A DNA stretch of 64,000 nt from Streptomyces tailanensis (GTDB lineage Bacteria > Actinomycetota > Actinomycetes > Streptomycetales > Streptomycetaceae). The notes beneath the pieces are model-generated. The model made no database searches and was not told where the DNA came from. It was given only the letters and a program-made list of their open reading frames with translations. The stretch spans positions 1-64,000 of the forward strand of contig NZ_VTHJ01000009.1 in assembly GCF_008386495.1 (NCBI RefSeq), given 5' to 3'. Below are positions 33,159 to 39,970 of this stretch, in pieces. Position numbers and translations under genes: made by a program. Numbering within the stretch: the first letter of the stretch is position 1; the number at the start of each line of letters is the position of its first letter.

Positions 33159-33201
33159 TCGAGCCGTCTTCGAGTCCCCTTCGACCCGGCTTTCCGAGAG
33201 T
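33159..33201 (+). promoter_or_regulatory. SARP box and -10 for the DUF1772-OMT-KR-ABM operon
   Basis: Three heptamers at 11-bp period, TCGAGCC (33159), TCGAGTC (33170) and TCGACCC (33181), are followed after 8 bp by GAGAGT (33196-33201). This is the clearest SARP site in the window and would drive the rightward tailoring operon. Confidence 0.7.
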
Positions 33202-33252
33202 CGGGGCAGCGGTCCGCCGCACACGGGCGGCGGCCAGGTCGGGAGGGTGATT

Positions 33253-33720
33253 GTGGTGGATCCGGTCCAGGTACTGATGCCCGCGGCGCTGCTCGCCGGC
33301 GGTCTCGCGGCCGGCGGTCTCGCGATCTCCGTGCTGGCGGCCCCGTTGTTCACCACGCTGCCCACCAGGATGTACGTCCCGGTGCACAAGGGCCTCGTCA
33401 CCCGCTTCGACCCGTTCATGCCGCTGTCGCTGCTGAGCTGCCTGCTGTGCGACATCGCCCTGGTCGCCACGGGCCCCACCACCGCCGTACGGCTGCTCGC
33501 GGCCCTCGGGGCGCTGCTGCTGGCGGCGGCCATGACGGTCTCGCTCACCAAGAACGTGCCGATCAACCGGTGGCTGTCGACGCTCGATCCACTGCACCTG
33601 CCCGCCGACTTCGACCGCCTCGACCCGCGTGAGCGCTGGATCCGCTGGAACCGTGTGCGGGGCGCGCTCGCTGTCGCCGCGCTGCTGGCGAACGTCAGCG
33701 CCGCCGCCGTGCTCATCTGA
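33253..33720 (+). CDS. DUF1772 membrane protein (anthrone oxygenase-like) 2
   Basis: A 155-residue membrane protein with four predicted helices and TKNVPINRWLSTLDPLHLPADFDRLDPRERWIRWNRVRGALA, the same motif as its divergent neighbour. Starts GTG 33253 or 33256 fit a GGGAGGG at 33241-33247. The upstream part of the frame overlaps the promoter and is rejected. It heads the operon with the O-methyltransferase, a ketoreductase and two ABM genes. The pair may form a hetero-oligomer. Confidence 0.8.
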   Translation: MVDPVQVLMPAALLAGGLAAGGLAISVLAAPLFTTLPTRMYVPVHKGLVTRFDPFMPLSLLSCLLCDIALVATGPTTAVRLLAALGALLLAAAMTVSLTKNVPINRWLSTLDPLHLPADFDRLDPRERWIRWNRVRGALAVAALLANVSAAAVLI

Positions 33721-33733
33721 CCTAGGAGAAGGT

Positions 33734-34795
33734 GTGGACACCATGACCGGAGTGGTCGGCCCGGCGATGACCGCCGCGCTGCCGCCTCACGTACGGCTGC
33801 TGCTGCTCACCGACGGCAAACGGATATCCCGGGTGCTGCACGTCGTCGCCGAGCTGGGCGTCGCCGACGAGCTGGCCGGTGGCCCGCTCACGGTGGCCGA
33901 GCTCGCCGAACGGACCGGCACCCATGCGGACTCGCTGGGGCGGGTGCTGCGCGTCGCGGCCGCCTTCGGTGTCTTCGCCGAACAGCCCGACGGCACCTAC
34001 GCCCTCACCGACATGGGCGAGGTGCTGCGCGCCGACGTGCCCGGCAGCCAACGGGACATGGTGCTGTACAACGGCGACGAGATGCTCTGGCGGTCCTACG
34101 GCTCCCTGATGCACACCGTGCGCACCGGTGAGCCCGCCTTCGAGGCCGCCTACGGGCACGGCTTCTTCGAGCACCTGGATCAGGACCCCCAGGCGGGGGC
34201 GCTGTTCGACCGCGCGATGACCGGGATGAGCCGGGCCACCACCCGGATGCTGCTCGACAGCTTCGACTTCGGCCGCTTCGGCCGGATCGCCGACGTCGGG
34301 GGCGGGCGCGGCTGGTTCCTCTCCGAGGTGCTCCGGTGCCACCCCGAGGTGCGCGGCACGCTCGTCGACCGCCCGGCGGTGGTGGCTCAGGCGCACAAGC
34401 TCCTCGACGAGGCGGGGGTCGCGGACCGCGTCGAGGTGGTGCCCGGCGACTTCTTCGAGGAGTTGCCGGTCGGCCGGGACGCGTACGTGCTCAAGGCGGT
34501 ACTGCACGACTGGGACGACGAGCGGGCCGCCGCGATCCTCGGCCGGATTCGCGACGCCCTCGCCGGTACCCCCGAAGGACGGCTGCTCATCTGCGAGTTC
34601 CTGGTCGGGCCCGCCAACGAGTGGGACCGCGGCAAGCTCCTCGACCTGGACATGCTCATCCGCTTCGGCGGGCGGGAGCGCAGCGAGCCCCAGTGGCGGG
34701 CGCTGCTCGCGAGCGCGGGCTTCGAGCTGGTGAACGAGCCGGTCGCCGGCCGCTGGGCGGTCCTGGAGTGCCGCCCCCTCCCGGTCGCCCGATGA
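33734..34795 (+). CDS. SAM-dependent O-methyltransferase
   Basis: A 353-residue class I methyltransferase of the aromatic-polyketide/hydroxyneurosporene type. An N-terminal winged-helix dimerisation domain (LGVADELAGGPLTVAELAERTGTHADSLGRVLRV) precedes SAM motif IADVGGGRGWFL, then VVPGDFFEELP and the catalytic His region VLKAVLHDWDD. It methylates a phenolic hydroxyl. GTG 33734 is preferred because AGGAG lies at 33723-33727; ATG 33743 is an alternative. Confidence 0.93.
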   Translation: MDTMTGVVGPAMTAALPPHVRLLLLTDGKRISRVLHVVAELGVADELAGGPLTVAELAERTGTHADSLGRVLRVAAAFGVFAEQPDGTYALTDMGEVLRADVPGSQRDMVLYNGDEMLWRSYGSLMHTVRTGEPAFEAAYGHGFFEHLDQDPQAGALFDRAMTGMSRATTRMLLDSFDFGRFGRIADVGGGRGWFLSEVLRCHPEVRGTLVDRPAVVAQAHKLLDEAGVADRVEVVPGDFFEELPVGRDAYVLKAVLHDWDDERAAAILGRIRDALAGTPEGRLLICEFLVGPANEWDRGKLLDLDMLIRFGGRERSEPQWRALLASAGFELVNEPVAGRWAVLECRPLPVAR

Positions 34796-34890
34796 ACAGG
34801 CGAACAGGTGAACGAATGCGCGGGCGCGCCGACGCGCGGACCCCGTACGACACAAGGCGCGGCCACGGTCGCGAGGGAGCGGAGGATGGC

Positions 34891-35640
34891 ATGCAACTTC
34901 GACTAGTGGGAAAGAACGCGCTGGTCACCGGCGGTAGCCGGGGCATAGGGCGGGCCGTGGTGCTGGAGCTCGCGAAGGCCGGCGCCTCGGTCGTGACCTG
35001 CTACCGGCAGGAGGGCGAGGCCGTGGACAGCCTCGCCCGTGAGCTGAAGGAGATCGGCGGCGAGCACGCCCTGGTGCGCGCCGACGTCGGCACGGCCGAG
35101 GGCGTCGAGACCCTGCTCGCGGAAGTCCGGGAGCGGTTCGAGACGCTGGACGTGCTGGTCAACAATGCCGGTGTGATCAGCCAGGTCCCGTTCGCCCAGC
35201 TGCCATTCGACGAGTGGGAGCGGGTGATCAGCACCAACCTCACCGGCCCGTTCATGGTGATCAGCAAGGCCCTGCCGCTGCTGCGCGAGGGCTCGTCGGT
35301 CATCAACATCGGCTCGCGCGGCGCCATGGCCGGTATCCCGCTGCGGGGCCACTACACCGCTTCCAAGGCGGGCCTGGTCGGCCTGACCCGCACCCTGTGC
35401 AAGGAACTCGGCGGCAAGGGCATCCGGTTCAACGTCGTGGCCCCCGGCGTCATCGACACCTCCGATCCCGACGAGCTGACCGAGGAGCAGCGCGCCGCCT
35501 ACAACGAGCGCTACCTCCGGATGATGGCGCTCGGCAGGTTCGGGCGCCCCGAGGAGATCGCCGGCGCCGTGCTGTTCCTGGCGAGCGAACTGTCCACGTA
35601 CGTCAACGGCGAGACACTGCACGTCGACGGGGGTGTCTGA
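34891..35640 (+). CDS. Ketoreductase (FabG-like SDR), second copy
   Basis: A 249-residue short-chain dehydrogenase: TGGSRGIG cofactor motif, NNAGV, Ser in NIGSRGAMAG, YTASK with the catalytic Tyr and Lys, and a C-terminal FabG-like NGETLHVDGGV. It likely reduces a specific polyketide carbonyl or a ring ketone. It differs clearly from the KR at 24387. GGAGG (34881-34885) precedes the ATG. It occupies the place of the second KR (OMT, KR, ABM, ABM order) in fredericamycin-type clusters. Confidence 0.9.
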   Translation: MQLRLVGKNALVTGGSRGIGRAVVLELAKAGASVVTCYRQEGEAVDSLARELKEIGGEHALVRADVGTAEGVETLLAEVRERFETLDVLVNNAGVISQVPFAQLPFDEWERVISTNLTGPFMVISKALPLLREGSSVINIGSRGAMAGIPLRGHYTASKAGLVGLTRTLCKELGGKGIRFNVVAPGVIDTSDPDELTEEQRAAYNERYLRMMALGRFGRPEEIAGAVLFLASELSTYVNGETLHVDGGV

Positions 35641-35641
35641 G

Positions 35642-35953
35642 ATGGCCGGCCAGGCCGGGACCTTCCGGGTGCTGCTGACCGTCCAGGTCAAGCCGGGTAT
35701 GGAGGCGGACTTCGAGAAGATGTGGGCCGAGGGCAGCAAGGAGGTCACGGCCCAGCGCGCGAACCTGGGCCACACCCTGGCGCGCAGCGCGAAGGAGGCC
35801 TCCGTCTACTACGTGGTGAGTGACTGGACCGACCGGGACTCCTTCCTCGCCTTCGAGAGCAGCGCCGAGCACGTACGGCACCGCGAGAAGCTGCACCCGT
35901 ACCGCACGGGCGGTTCGCTGGCGATGATGCACCTGGTGGAGGTCGCCGGATGA
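35642..35953 (+). CDS. Antibiotic biosynthesis monooxygenase-fold protein (ABM 2)
   Basis: A 103-residue ABM protein: FRVLLTVQVKPGMEADFEKMWAEGSKEVTAQRANLGHTLARSAKEASVYYVVSDWTDRDSFLAFESSAEH. It starts one base after the ketoreductase stop and overlaps the next ABM by four bases. It is probably a cofactor-independent oxygenase or cyclase working together with its neighbour. Confidence 0.85.
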   Translation: MAGQAGTFRVLLTVQVKPGMEADFEKMWAEGSKEVTAQRANLGHTLARSAKEASVYYVVSDWTDRDSFLAFESSAEHVRHREKLHPYRTGGSLAMMHLVEVAG

Positions 35954-36267
35954 GCGGGGCGCCTGGCCGGGTGCGGATCCTGCTGTACCTGCGGGCCACG
36001 TCGGAGCAGGTGCCCGAGGTCCAGGAGGCATACCACCGGATCAGCAAGGATCTGGCGGGCACGCCGGGCCTGCTGGGCAACGAGCTGCTGCGCGACGTGG
36101 CCGACCCCGGCGCGTACGCGGTGCTCAGCGAGTGGGAGAGCATGGCCGCCTTCCGCGACTGGGAGGCGGGCGCCGGACACCGCGGCACCACGTCGCCGCT
36201 GCGCCCCTACCAGGACACCGAACGACCCAGCCCGTTCGCTCTGTTCGCGGTGGAGGCGGGGTACTGA
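35950..36267 (+). CDS. Antibiotic biosynthesis monooxygenase-fold protein (ABM 3)
   Basis: A 105-residue ABM protein: VRILLYLRATSEQVPEVQEAYHRISKDLAGTPGLLGNELLRDVADPGAYAVLSEWESMAAFRDWEAGAGHRG. Translational overlap with ABM 2 suggests a functional pair, as with the tandem ABM genes at the same position in fredericamycin-type clusters. It ends the operon before two hairpins. Confidence 0.85.
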   Translation: MSGAPGRVRILLYLRATSEQVPEVQEAYHRISKDLAGTPGLLGNELLRDVADPGAYAVLSEWESMAAFRDWEAGAGHRGTTSPLRPYQDTERPSPFALFAVEAGY

Positions 36268-36290
36268 CGCCGCGCTGACCACCGCGGCCC

Positions 36291-36323
36291 TGTGCCGTGA
36301 GGAGCATCGCTCCTCACGGCACA
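36291..36323. terminator. Hairpin terminator after the tailoring operon
   Basis: A perfect 15-bp stem (36291-36305 with 36309-36323, arm TGTGCCGTGAGGAGC) and 3-nt loop, 24 bp after the ABM 3 stop. A GGAC tetranucleotide run and GGGC repeats follow at about 36337-36364. Confidence 0.8.
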
Positions 36324-36398
36324 GTCGTCTGCCCGGACGGACGGACGGACGAGCGGGCGGGCGGGCCCGGCAGGCACGGCGGGCGTGGCAGCACGAAG

Positions 36399-36432
36399 CG
36401 GGCACCCGGCCTGTACATCGGCCGGGTGCCCG
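36399..36432. terminator. Hairpin terminator after the KSIII operon
   Basis: A perfect 13-bp stem (36399-36411 with 36420-36432, arm CGGGCACCCGGCC) and 8-nt loop, 24 bp beyond the stop of the minus-strand KSIII gene. With the hairpin at 36291 it separates the two convergent operons. Confidence 0.78.
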
Positions 36433-36455
36433 CTGCCGTACCGCGGAGGGGCGGC

Positions 36456-37457
36456 TCAGGGCAGGCGTACCACCTGGCCCGCGTAGACCAGTCCGGCGCC
36501 GAAGCCCGCCAGGAGGGCGAGGCCGCCGCTGGGGGCGCGGCCGGCGGACAGCAGCTCCTCCATGGCGAGCGGGATGGATGCGGCGGAGGTGTTGCCGCTG
36601 TTGACGATGTCCCGGGCGATGGCGGTCCGTTCGGTCAGGCCCAGCTGTTCGACGACGAAGTCGGTGATGAGCATGTTGGCCTGGTGAGGGATGAACGCGT
36701 CGAGCTGTTCCACGGTGACGCCCGCGAGGTCGAGCATCTTCCGGGTGGCGGGGACGAGTTCGCCGGTGGCCCAGCGGAAGACCTTCCAGCCTGCCATGGT
36801 GATGGCAGGGCGGGCGTCCGGGCGCGTCCCGGTGCCGTCGTGCCAGGGCGAGGTCATCTTCAGCGCCGCGTTGCGCGAACCGTCGGCGTGCCAGACCACC
36901 GGTCCGATGCCAGGTTCGTCGGAGGGGCCGACAACCACCGCGCCGGCGCCGTCGGCGAAGAGGAAGGCCGTGTCGCGGTCGGAGTGGTCGAGGATGTCCG
37001 TCATCCGCTCGGCGCCGATGACGAGGACGTAGTCGGTGCGGGCCAGGCGGACCAGGTCACTGGCGAGCGCGACCGCGTGGCAGAAGCCCGCGCAGGCTGC
37101 CGAGATGTCGAAGGCGGCGGCCTTCCCGGCGCGCAGCCGGTGCGCGACCTCGATGGCCACGGCGGGCATCTGCTCCATGGACGTGATGGTGGCGACGATG
37201 ACCGTGCCCAGCTGGTCCGCGCCGATGCCCGCGGCCGCGAGCGCCTTCTCCGCGGCGGCGGTCGCCATCATCGGCAGGGTCTCGTCCGGGGAGGCGTAAC
37301 GGCGGGAGCGGATGCCCGAGCGCTTCTCAATCCAATCGGGGTCGAGTCCGGTGCGTTCGGCGATCTCGGTGTTGGGCACGGACCTTTCGGGCCGGTATGT
37401 GCCGACGCCCAGGAGGCGGCTGTGGCGCAGGGCCGGGGTGTACTGAATCGTGGTCAT
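36456..37457 (-). CDS. Ketosynthase III (FabH-like starter-unit condensing enzyme)
   Basis: A 333-residue KASIII with the Cys-His-Asn triad: Cys122 in DISAACAGFCHAV, His258 in FIPHQANMLI and Asn289 in VNSGNTSAAS. Such enzymes in type II clusters (benastatin, fredericamycin, R1128) condense an acyl-CoA with malonyl-ACP to make an alkyl or alkenyl starter, or act as starter gatekeepers. It predicts a non-acetate primer, with the AT and AccB as partners. ATG 37457 overlaps the stop of the upstream membrane protein by four bases. Confidence 0.92.
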   Translation of the reverse strand: MTTIQYTPALRHSRLLGVGTYRPERSVPNTEIAERTGLDPDWIEKRSGIRSRRYASPDETLPMMATAAAEKALAAAGIGADQLGTVIVATITSMEQMPAVAIEVAHRLRAGKAAAFDISAACAGFCHAVALASDLVRLARTDYVLVIGAERMTDILDHSDRDTAFLFADGAGAVVVGPSDEPGIGPVVWHADGSRNAALKMTSPWHDGTGTRPDARPAITMAGWKVFRWATGELVPATRKMLDLAGVTVEQLDAFIPHQANMLITDFVVEQLGLTERTAIARDIVNSGNTSAASIPLAMEELLSAGRAPSGGLALLAGFGAGLVYAGQVVRLP

Positions 37458-38518
37458 GTCTGTCGGTCGTCCTTTCGAGGCGCACGGGCGGACTTCGCGG
37501 GGGAGTTCCGGCGTCCCCGGGCGGTCAGGCCCCAGGGCTTGTAAGTGGAGACGGCCGTCATGAAGACCAGGCAGAGCAGGGCGAGGAGGGCCGAGCCGGC
37601 CATGGTCCAGCCGACTGTGTCGAGTGCGCCGCCGCGCACGGCGGCGCCCTCGTCGACGAGTTCGTTGGCGCGCAGGATCTGCTGGTGGATGACGGAGAAG
37701 CCGAGCACCATGACGCCCATCGTCAGGAAGAACTTCACGGCGACCCATCTGCGGTGCAGCAGGCGCCACTTGGTGCCGGCGCCCACGACGATGCCGGTGA
37801 TGAGGGCGAACATGCTGGTCATGCCGAGGAAGATCTCGTCGAGCATCGACATCGTGCGGTACATCGCGGCCTGCTGCTCGGCGTTGTGGGTGGTGGCGCC
37901 CGCGACCGACATGGCGAACATGCCGGTCACCAGGCCCAGCCAGCCCACGGAGATGCCCACATGGGCGGTGAGGACCGCCTTGCGCAGACGCTGGGAGACC
38001 GTACGGCTGTCCTCGCGCACGCTCGCCATCCACCGGTTGACGGAGGGGACGTAGAGCAGGACGAGGCCCACGACGGACGGGATCAGGCTGGTCACGGCGA
38101 GGCTCGCCTGGAGCGGGCCCACCAGCGGGCGACCGCCGAGTCGTGCGAGACCGAGGCCGGTGAACAGCAGGCCCAGGGAGGTGAACACCGTGAGCAGCAC
38201 GCGGCCCCATTGACGGCCGGCCCGGAGCATCTCGGCGAAGAAGCCGAACAAGGCGCAGAAGGCGATGGTCAGGGCCAGGTCACCCGTGGTCGCCGCGCCG
38301 GCGACACCGGTCTCGACCTGGTGGGCGATCTCGAAGACGTTGCTCGCGATCGCGGCGAGCGTCGCCACGATCACCATCGCGTAGGCCCAGCCGACGGCGG
38401 TCGGCGGGCGGGGAACAGGTGCCGCGGCCGCGGCTGCCGCGGGGGCCGGGCGGACCACCCGTGCGGGGCCGACCGCCCGCGGGCCCCGGCTCCGTTCTGT
38501 CCGGTCAGTCGTACTCAC
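37454..38518 (-). CDS. Polytopic membrane protein, DUF2269-like C-terminal half
   Basis: A 354-residue protein with about eight hydrophobic segments. The N-terminal ~170 residues have four, with an EIAHQVETG loop. The C-terminal half resembles small DUF2269-type membrane proteins (VLTAHVGISVGWLGLVTGMFAMSV, LDEIFLGMTSMFALITGIVVGAGTKWRLLHRRWVAVKFFLT). Function is unknown. It is cotranscribed and translationally coupled with KSIII, so it may be involved in export, resistance or oxidation of the product. The GTG start follows AAGGAGG at 38527-38533. Confidence 0.65.
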   Translation of the reverse strand: MSTTDRTERSRGPRAVGPARVVRPAPAAAAAAAPVPRPPTAVGWAYAMVIVATLAAIASNVFEIAHQVETGVAGAATTGDLALTIAFCALFGFFAEMLRAGRQWGRVLLTVFTSLGLLFTGLGLARLGGRPLVGPLQASLAVTSLIPSVVGLVLLYVPSVNRWMASVREDSRTVSQRLRKAVLTAHVGISVGWLGLVTGMFAMSVAGATTHNAEQQAAMYRTMSMLDEIFLGMTSMFALITGIVVGAGTKWRLLHRRWVAVKFFLTMGVMVLGFSVIHQQILRANELVDEGAAVRGGALDTVGWTMAGSALLALLCLVFMTAVSTYKPWGLTARGRRNSPAKSARAPRKDDRQT

Positions 38519-38603
38519 CGTCGCGCCTCCTTCGATGCAAGGCGCGTCCGCCCCACGGCAGCGGGGCTCTGAGCGCCGTCGGTAGCGGGTTCGTGGCGCG
38601 CTC

Positions 38604-38635
38604 AGCGTCGCCGGGCAGCCTCGAAACCCACTCGA
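38604..38635 (-). promoter_or_regulatory. SARP box and -10 for the KSIII operon
   Basis: On the minus strand TCGAGTG (38629-38635) and TCGAGGC (38618-38624) are 11 bp apart. They are followed after 8 bp by GACGCT (38604-38609), close to the CACGCT used elsewhere. The leader to the GTG at 38518 is about 80 nt. Confidence 0.65.
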
Positions 38636-38739
38636 AGCCCGGTGGACGGCGCTCTACGGAGGCCGCCCCTGGCCTGGGCGGCGCCCCGGCGGGGCGGCCC
38701 CGGCGACGCGCTCCCGGTCGAGGCGGTGTCGTGGGCCGG

Positions 38740-39207
38740 TCAGTCGCGGCCCGCGTCGTCCAAGGAGTCGACGAACTTGGTGAGGAGACGGGCGAAGTGC
38801 TGCTGCTCGTCGGGGTCCCAGTCCTTCAGGGCACGGGAGTAGAAGGCCTGGCGCGTGCGGTGGGCGGCGGACACCGCCTCGCGACCCGACTTGGTGAGGG
38901 CCAGACAGCTGCGGCGGCCGTCCTCCTGGGAGGCGACGCGGCGCACGAAGCCGGACCTGACCGCGTCGGCGACGATCCGGCTGGCTCGCGAGGGGTCGAT
39001 GGCGAGCCGGTCCGCGACGAACCCGACGGTGACGTCCCGGTCGCTCTCGCCGCTGCCCTCGTCGACCGCGTCGATGACGGAGAGCGTGTTGAGGTCCAGT
39101 GGTTCCGTCATCCCCCTTATGACGGGCCGGGCCAGACTGCGCCGTGACTGCCGCCGCCGGATCCGGATCATCGCCAGTTCCACGGCGTTGAGCACACCCT
39201 CCTCCAC
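38740..39207 (-). CDS. MarR-family transcriptional regulator
   Basis: A 155-residue winged-helix repressor: LNTLSVIDAVDE, VTVGFVADRLAIDPSRASRIVADAVRSGFVRRVASQEDGRRSCLALTKSG, then a helical dimerisation tail. The frame is open further upstream. GTG 39207 is chosen because AAAGGAGG lies at 39213-39220 and the length then fits the family. It is divergent from the DUF6069 gene. A TGCTA-G-TAGCA dyad in the shared upstream region resembles a site before the MFS exporter, suggesting ligand-relieved repression of export. Confidence 0.88.
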   Translation of the reverse strand: MEEGVLNAVELAMIRIRRRQSRRSLARPVIRGMTEPLDLNTLSVIDAVDEGSGESDRDVTVGFVADRLAIDPSRASRIVADAVRSGFVRRVASQEDGRRSCLALTKSGREAVSAAHRTRQAFYSRALKDWDPDEQQHFARLLTKFVDSLDDAGRD

Positions 39208-39362
39208 GGGCGCCTCCTTTCGTGCGACCGGGGCGCTCCCACGGTCGTTGTCCGTCAGCAGGTCCTCGTCACCACTCACGCCTCCGAGATTACTCGCCCT
39301 GGACATATGGCTGGACCACGCATTCCTGGATGTGGGACACTTATATGCGAAGGACATGTATA

Positions 39363-39373
39363 TGCTAGTAGCA
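39363..39373. promoter_or_regulatory. Candidate MarR operator 1
   Basis: TGCTAGTAGCA is an 11-bp dyad inside an AT-rich stretch (about 39340-39375) that also holds repeated TATATGC and CATATG elements. It lies between the divergent MarR and DUF6069 genes. The flanking ATATGCTA-N2-AGCA is shared with the sequence at 43963-43977 before the MFS gene. Confidence 0.5.
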
Positions 39374-39428
39374 ATGATCTTGGTTTGTGGAGGGATCGCA
39401 CTCCCCCGAAGCCCCTGAGGAGTCAGAA

Positions 39429-39860
39429 ATGTCCGCCAAGCCCACCGCCACCCGCCCCCAGAGCCCGCTGCGCACCCGAGGTCTCGCCGTCCTCGCCACC
39501 GTCGCCGCCGGTGCGCTCATCTGGCTCGTCGCCGGCCCTGTCCTCGACATCGACCTGCGCGTACCGGACGGCCCCGGCTCCACCACCACGACCGCGCTCG
39601 CCCTCCCGGCCGTACTGATCGGCACGGCCGTCATCTCCCTGCTCGGCTGGTCCCTGCTCGCCTTACTGGAAAGGGTGGCGGCCAACCGCGCACGTGCCCT
39701 CTGGACCGTCGTCGCGGTCCTCGTGCTCATCCTCTCCCTCTTCGCACCGCTGTTCGGTGAGGGCCTGAGCGGCGGCAACCGGGCCACGCTCGTCCTGCTG
39801 CACCTCGCGGTCGGCGCGATCCTCGTCCCGGCCTTCCGCCGGAGCTCCGCCCCCGCCTGA
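39429..39860 (+). CDS. DUF6069-like membrane protein
   Basis: A 143-residue protein with four predicted transmembrane helices (about 18-38, 58-78, 90-108 and 116-135) and no catalytic motif. It resembles DUF6069 membrane proteins. GAGGAG at 39416-39421 supports the start. Codon 79 is TTA (39663-39665), the rare leucine codon read by the bldA tRNA in Streptomyces, so its translation may be developmentally limited. It is divergent from MarR and probably controlled by it. Confidence 0.7.
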   Translation: MSAKPTATRPQSPLRTRGLAVLATVAAGALIWLVAGPVLDIDLRVPDGPGSTTTTALALPAVLIGTAVISLLGWSLLALLERVAANRARALWTVVAVLVLILSLFAPLFGEGLSGGNRATLVLLHLAVGAILVPAFRRSSAPA

Positions 39861-39970
39861 CCGGCGGCGGTCCGCACGGCCCGCCCGGTCCAGCGCCCCT
39901 CCACGTGGATTCGAGTGCTCGGGCAGATCTTGGAGCCCAGGCACCGACCTGCCACGGAAGGAGATCCCCA

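Noticed and set aside
39911..39937. SARP box before the asparagine synthetase-like gene
   Set aside because: Only one clear heptamer (TCGAGTG) is present; the next candidate (TGGAGCC) is 20 bp away, out of the 11/22-bp register, and no matching hexamer follows.
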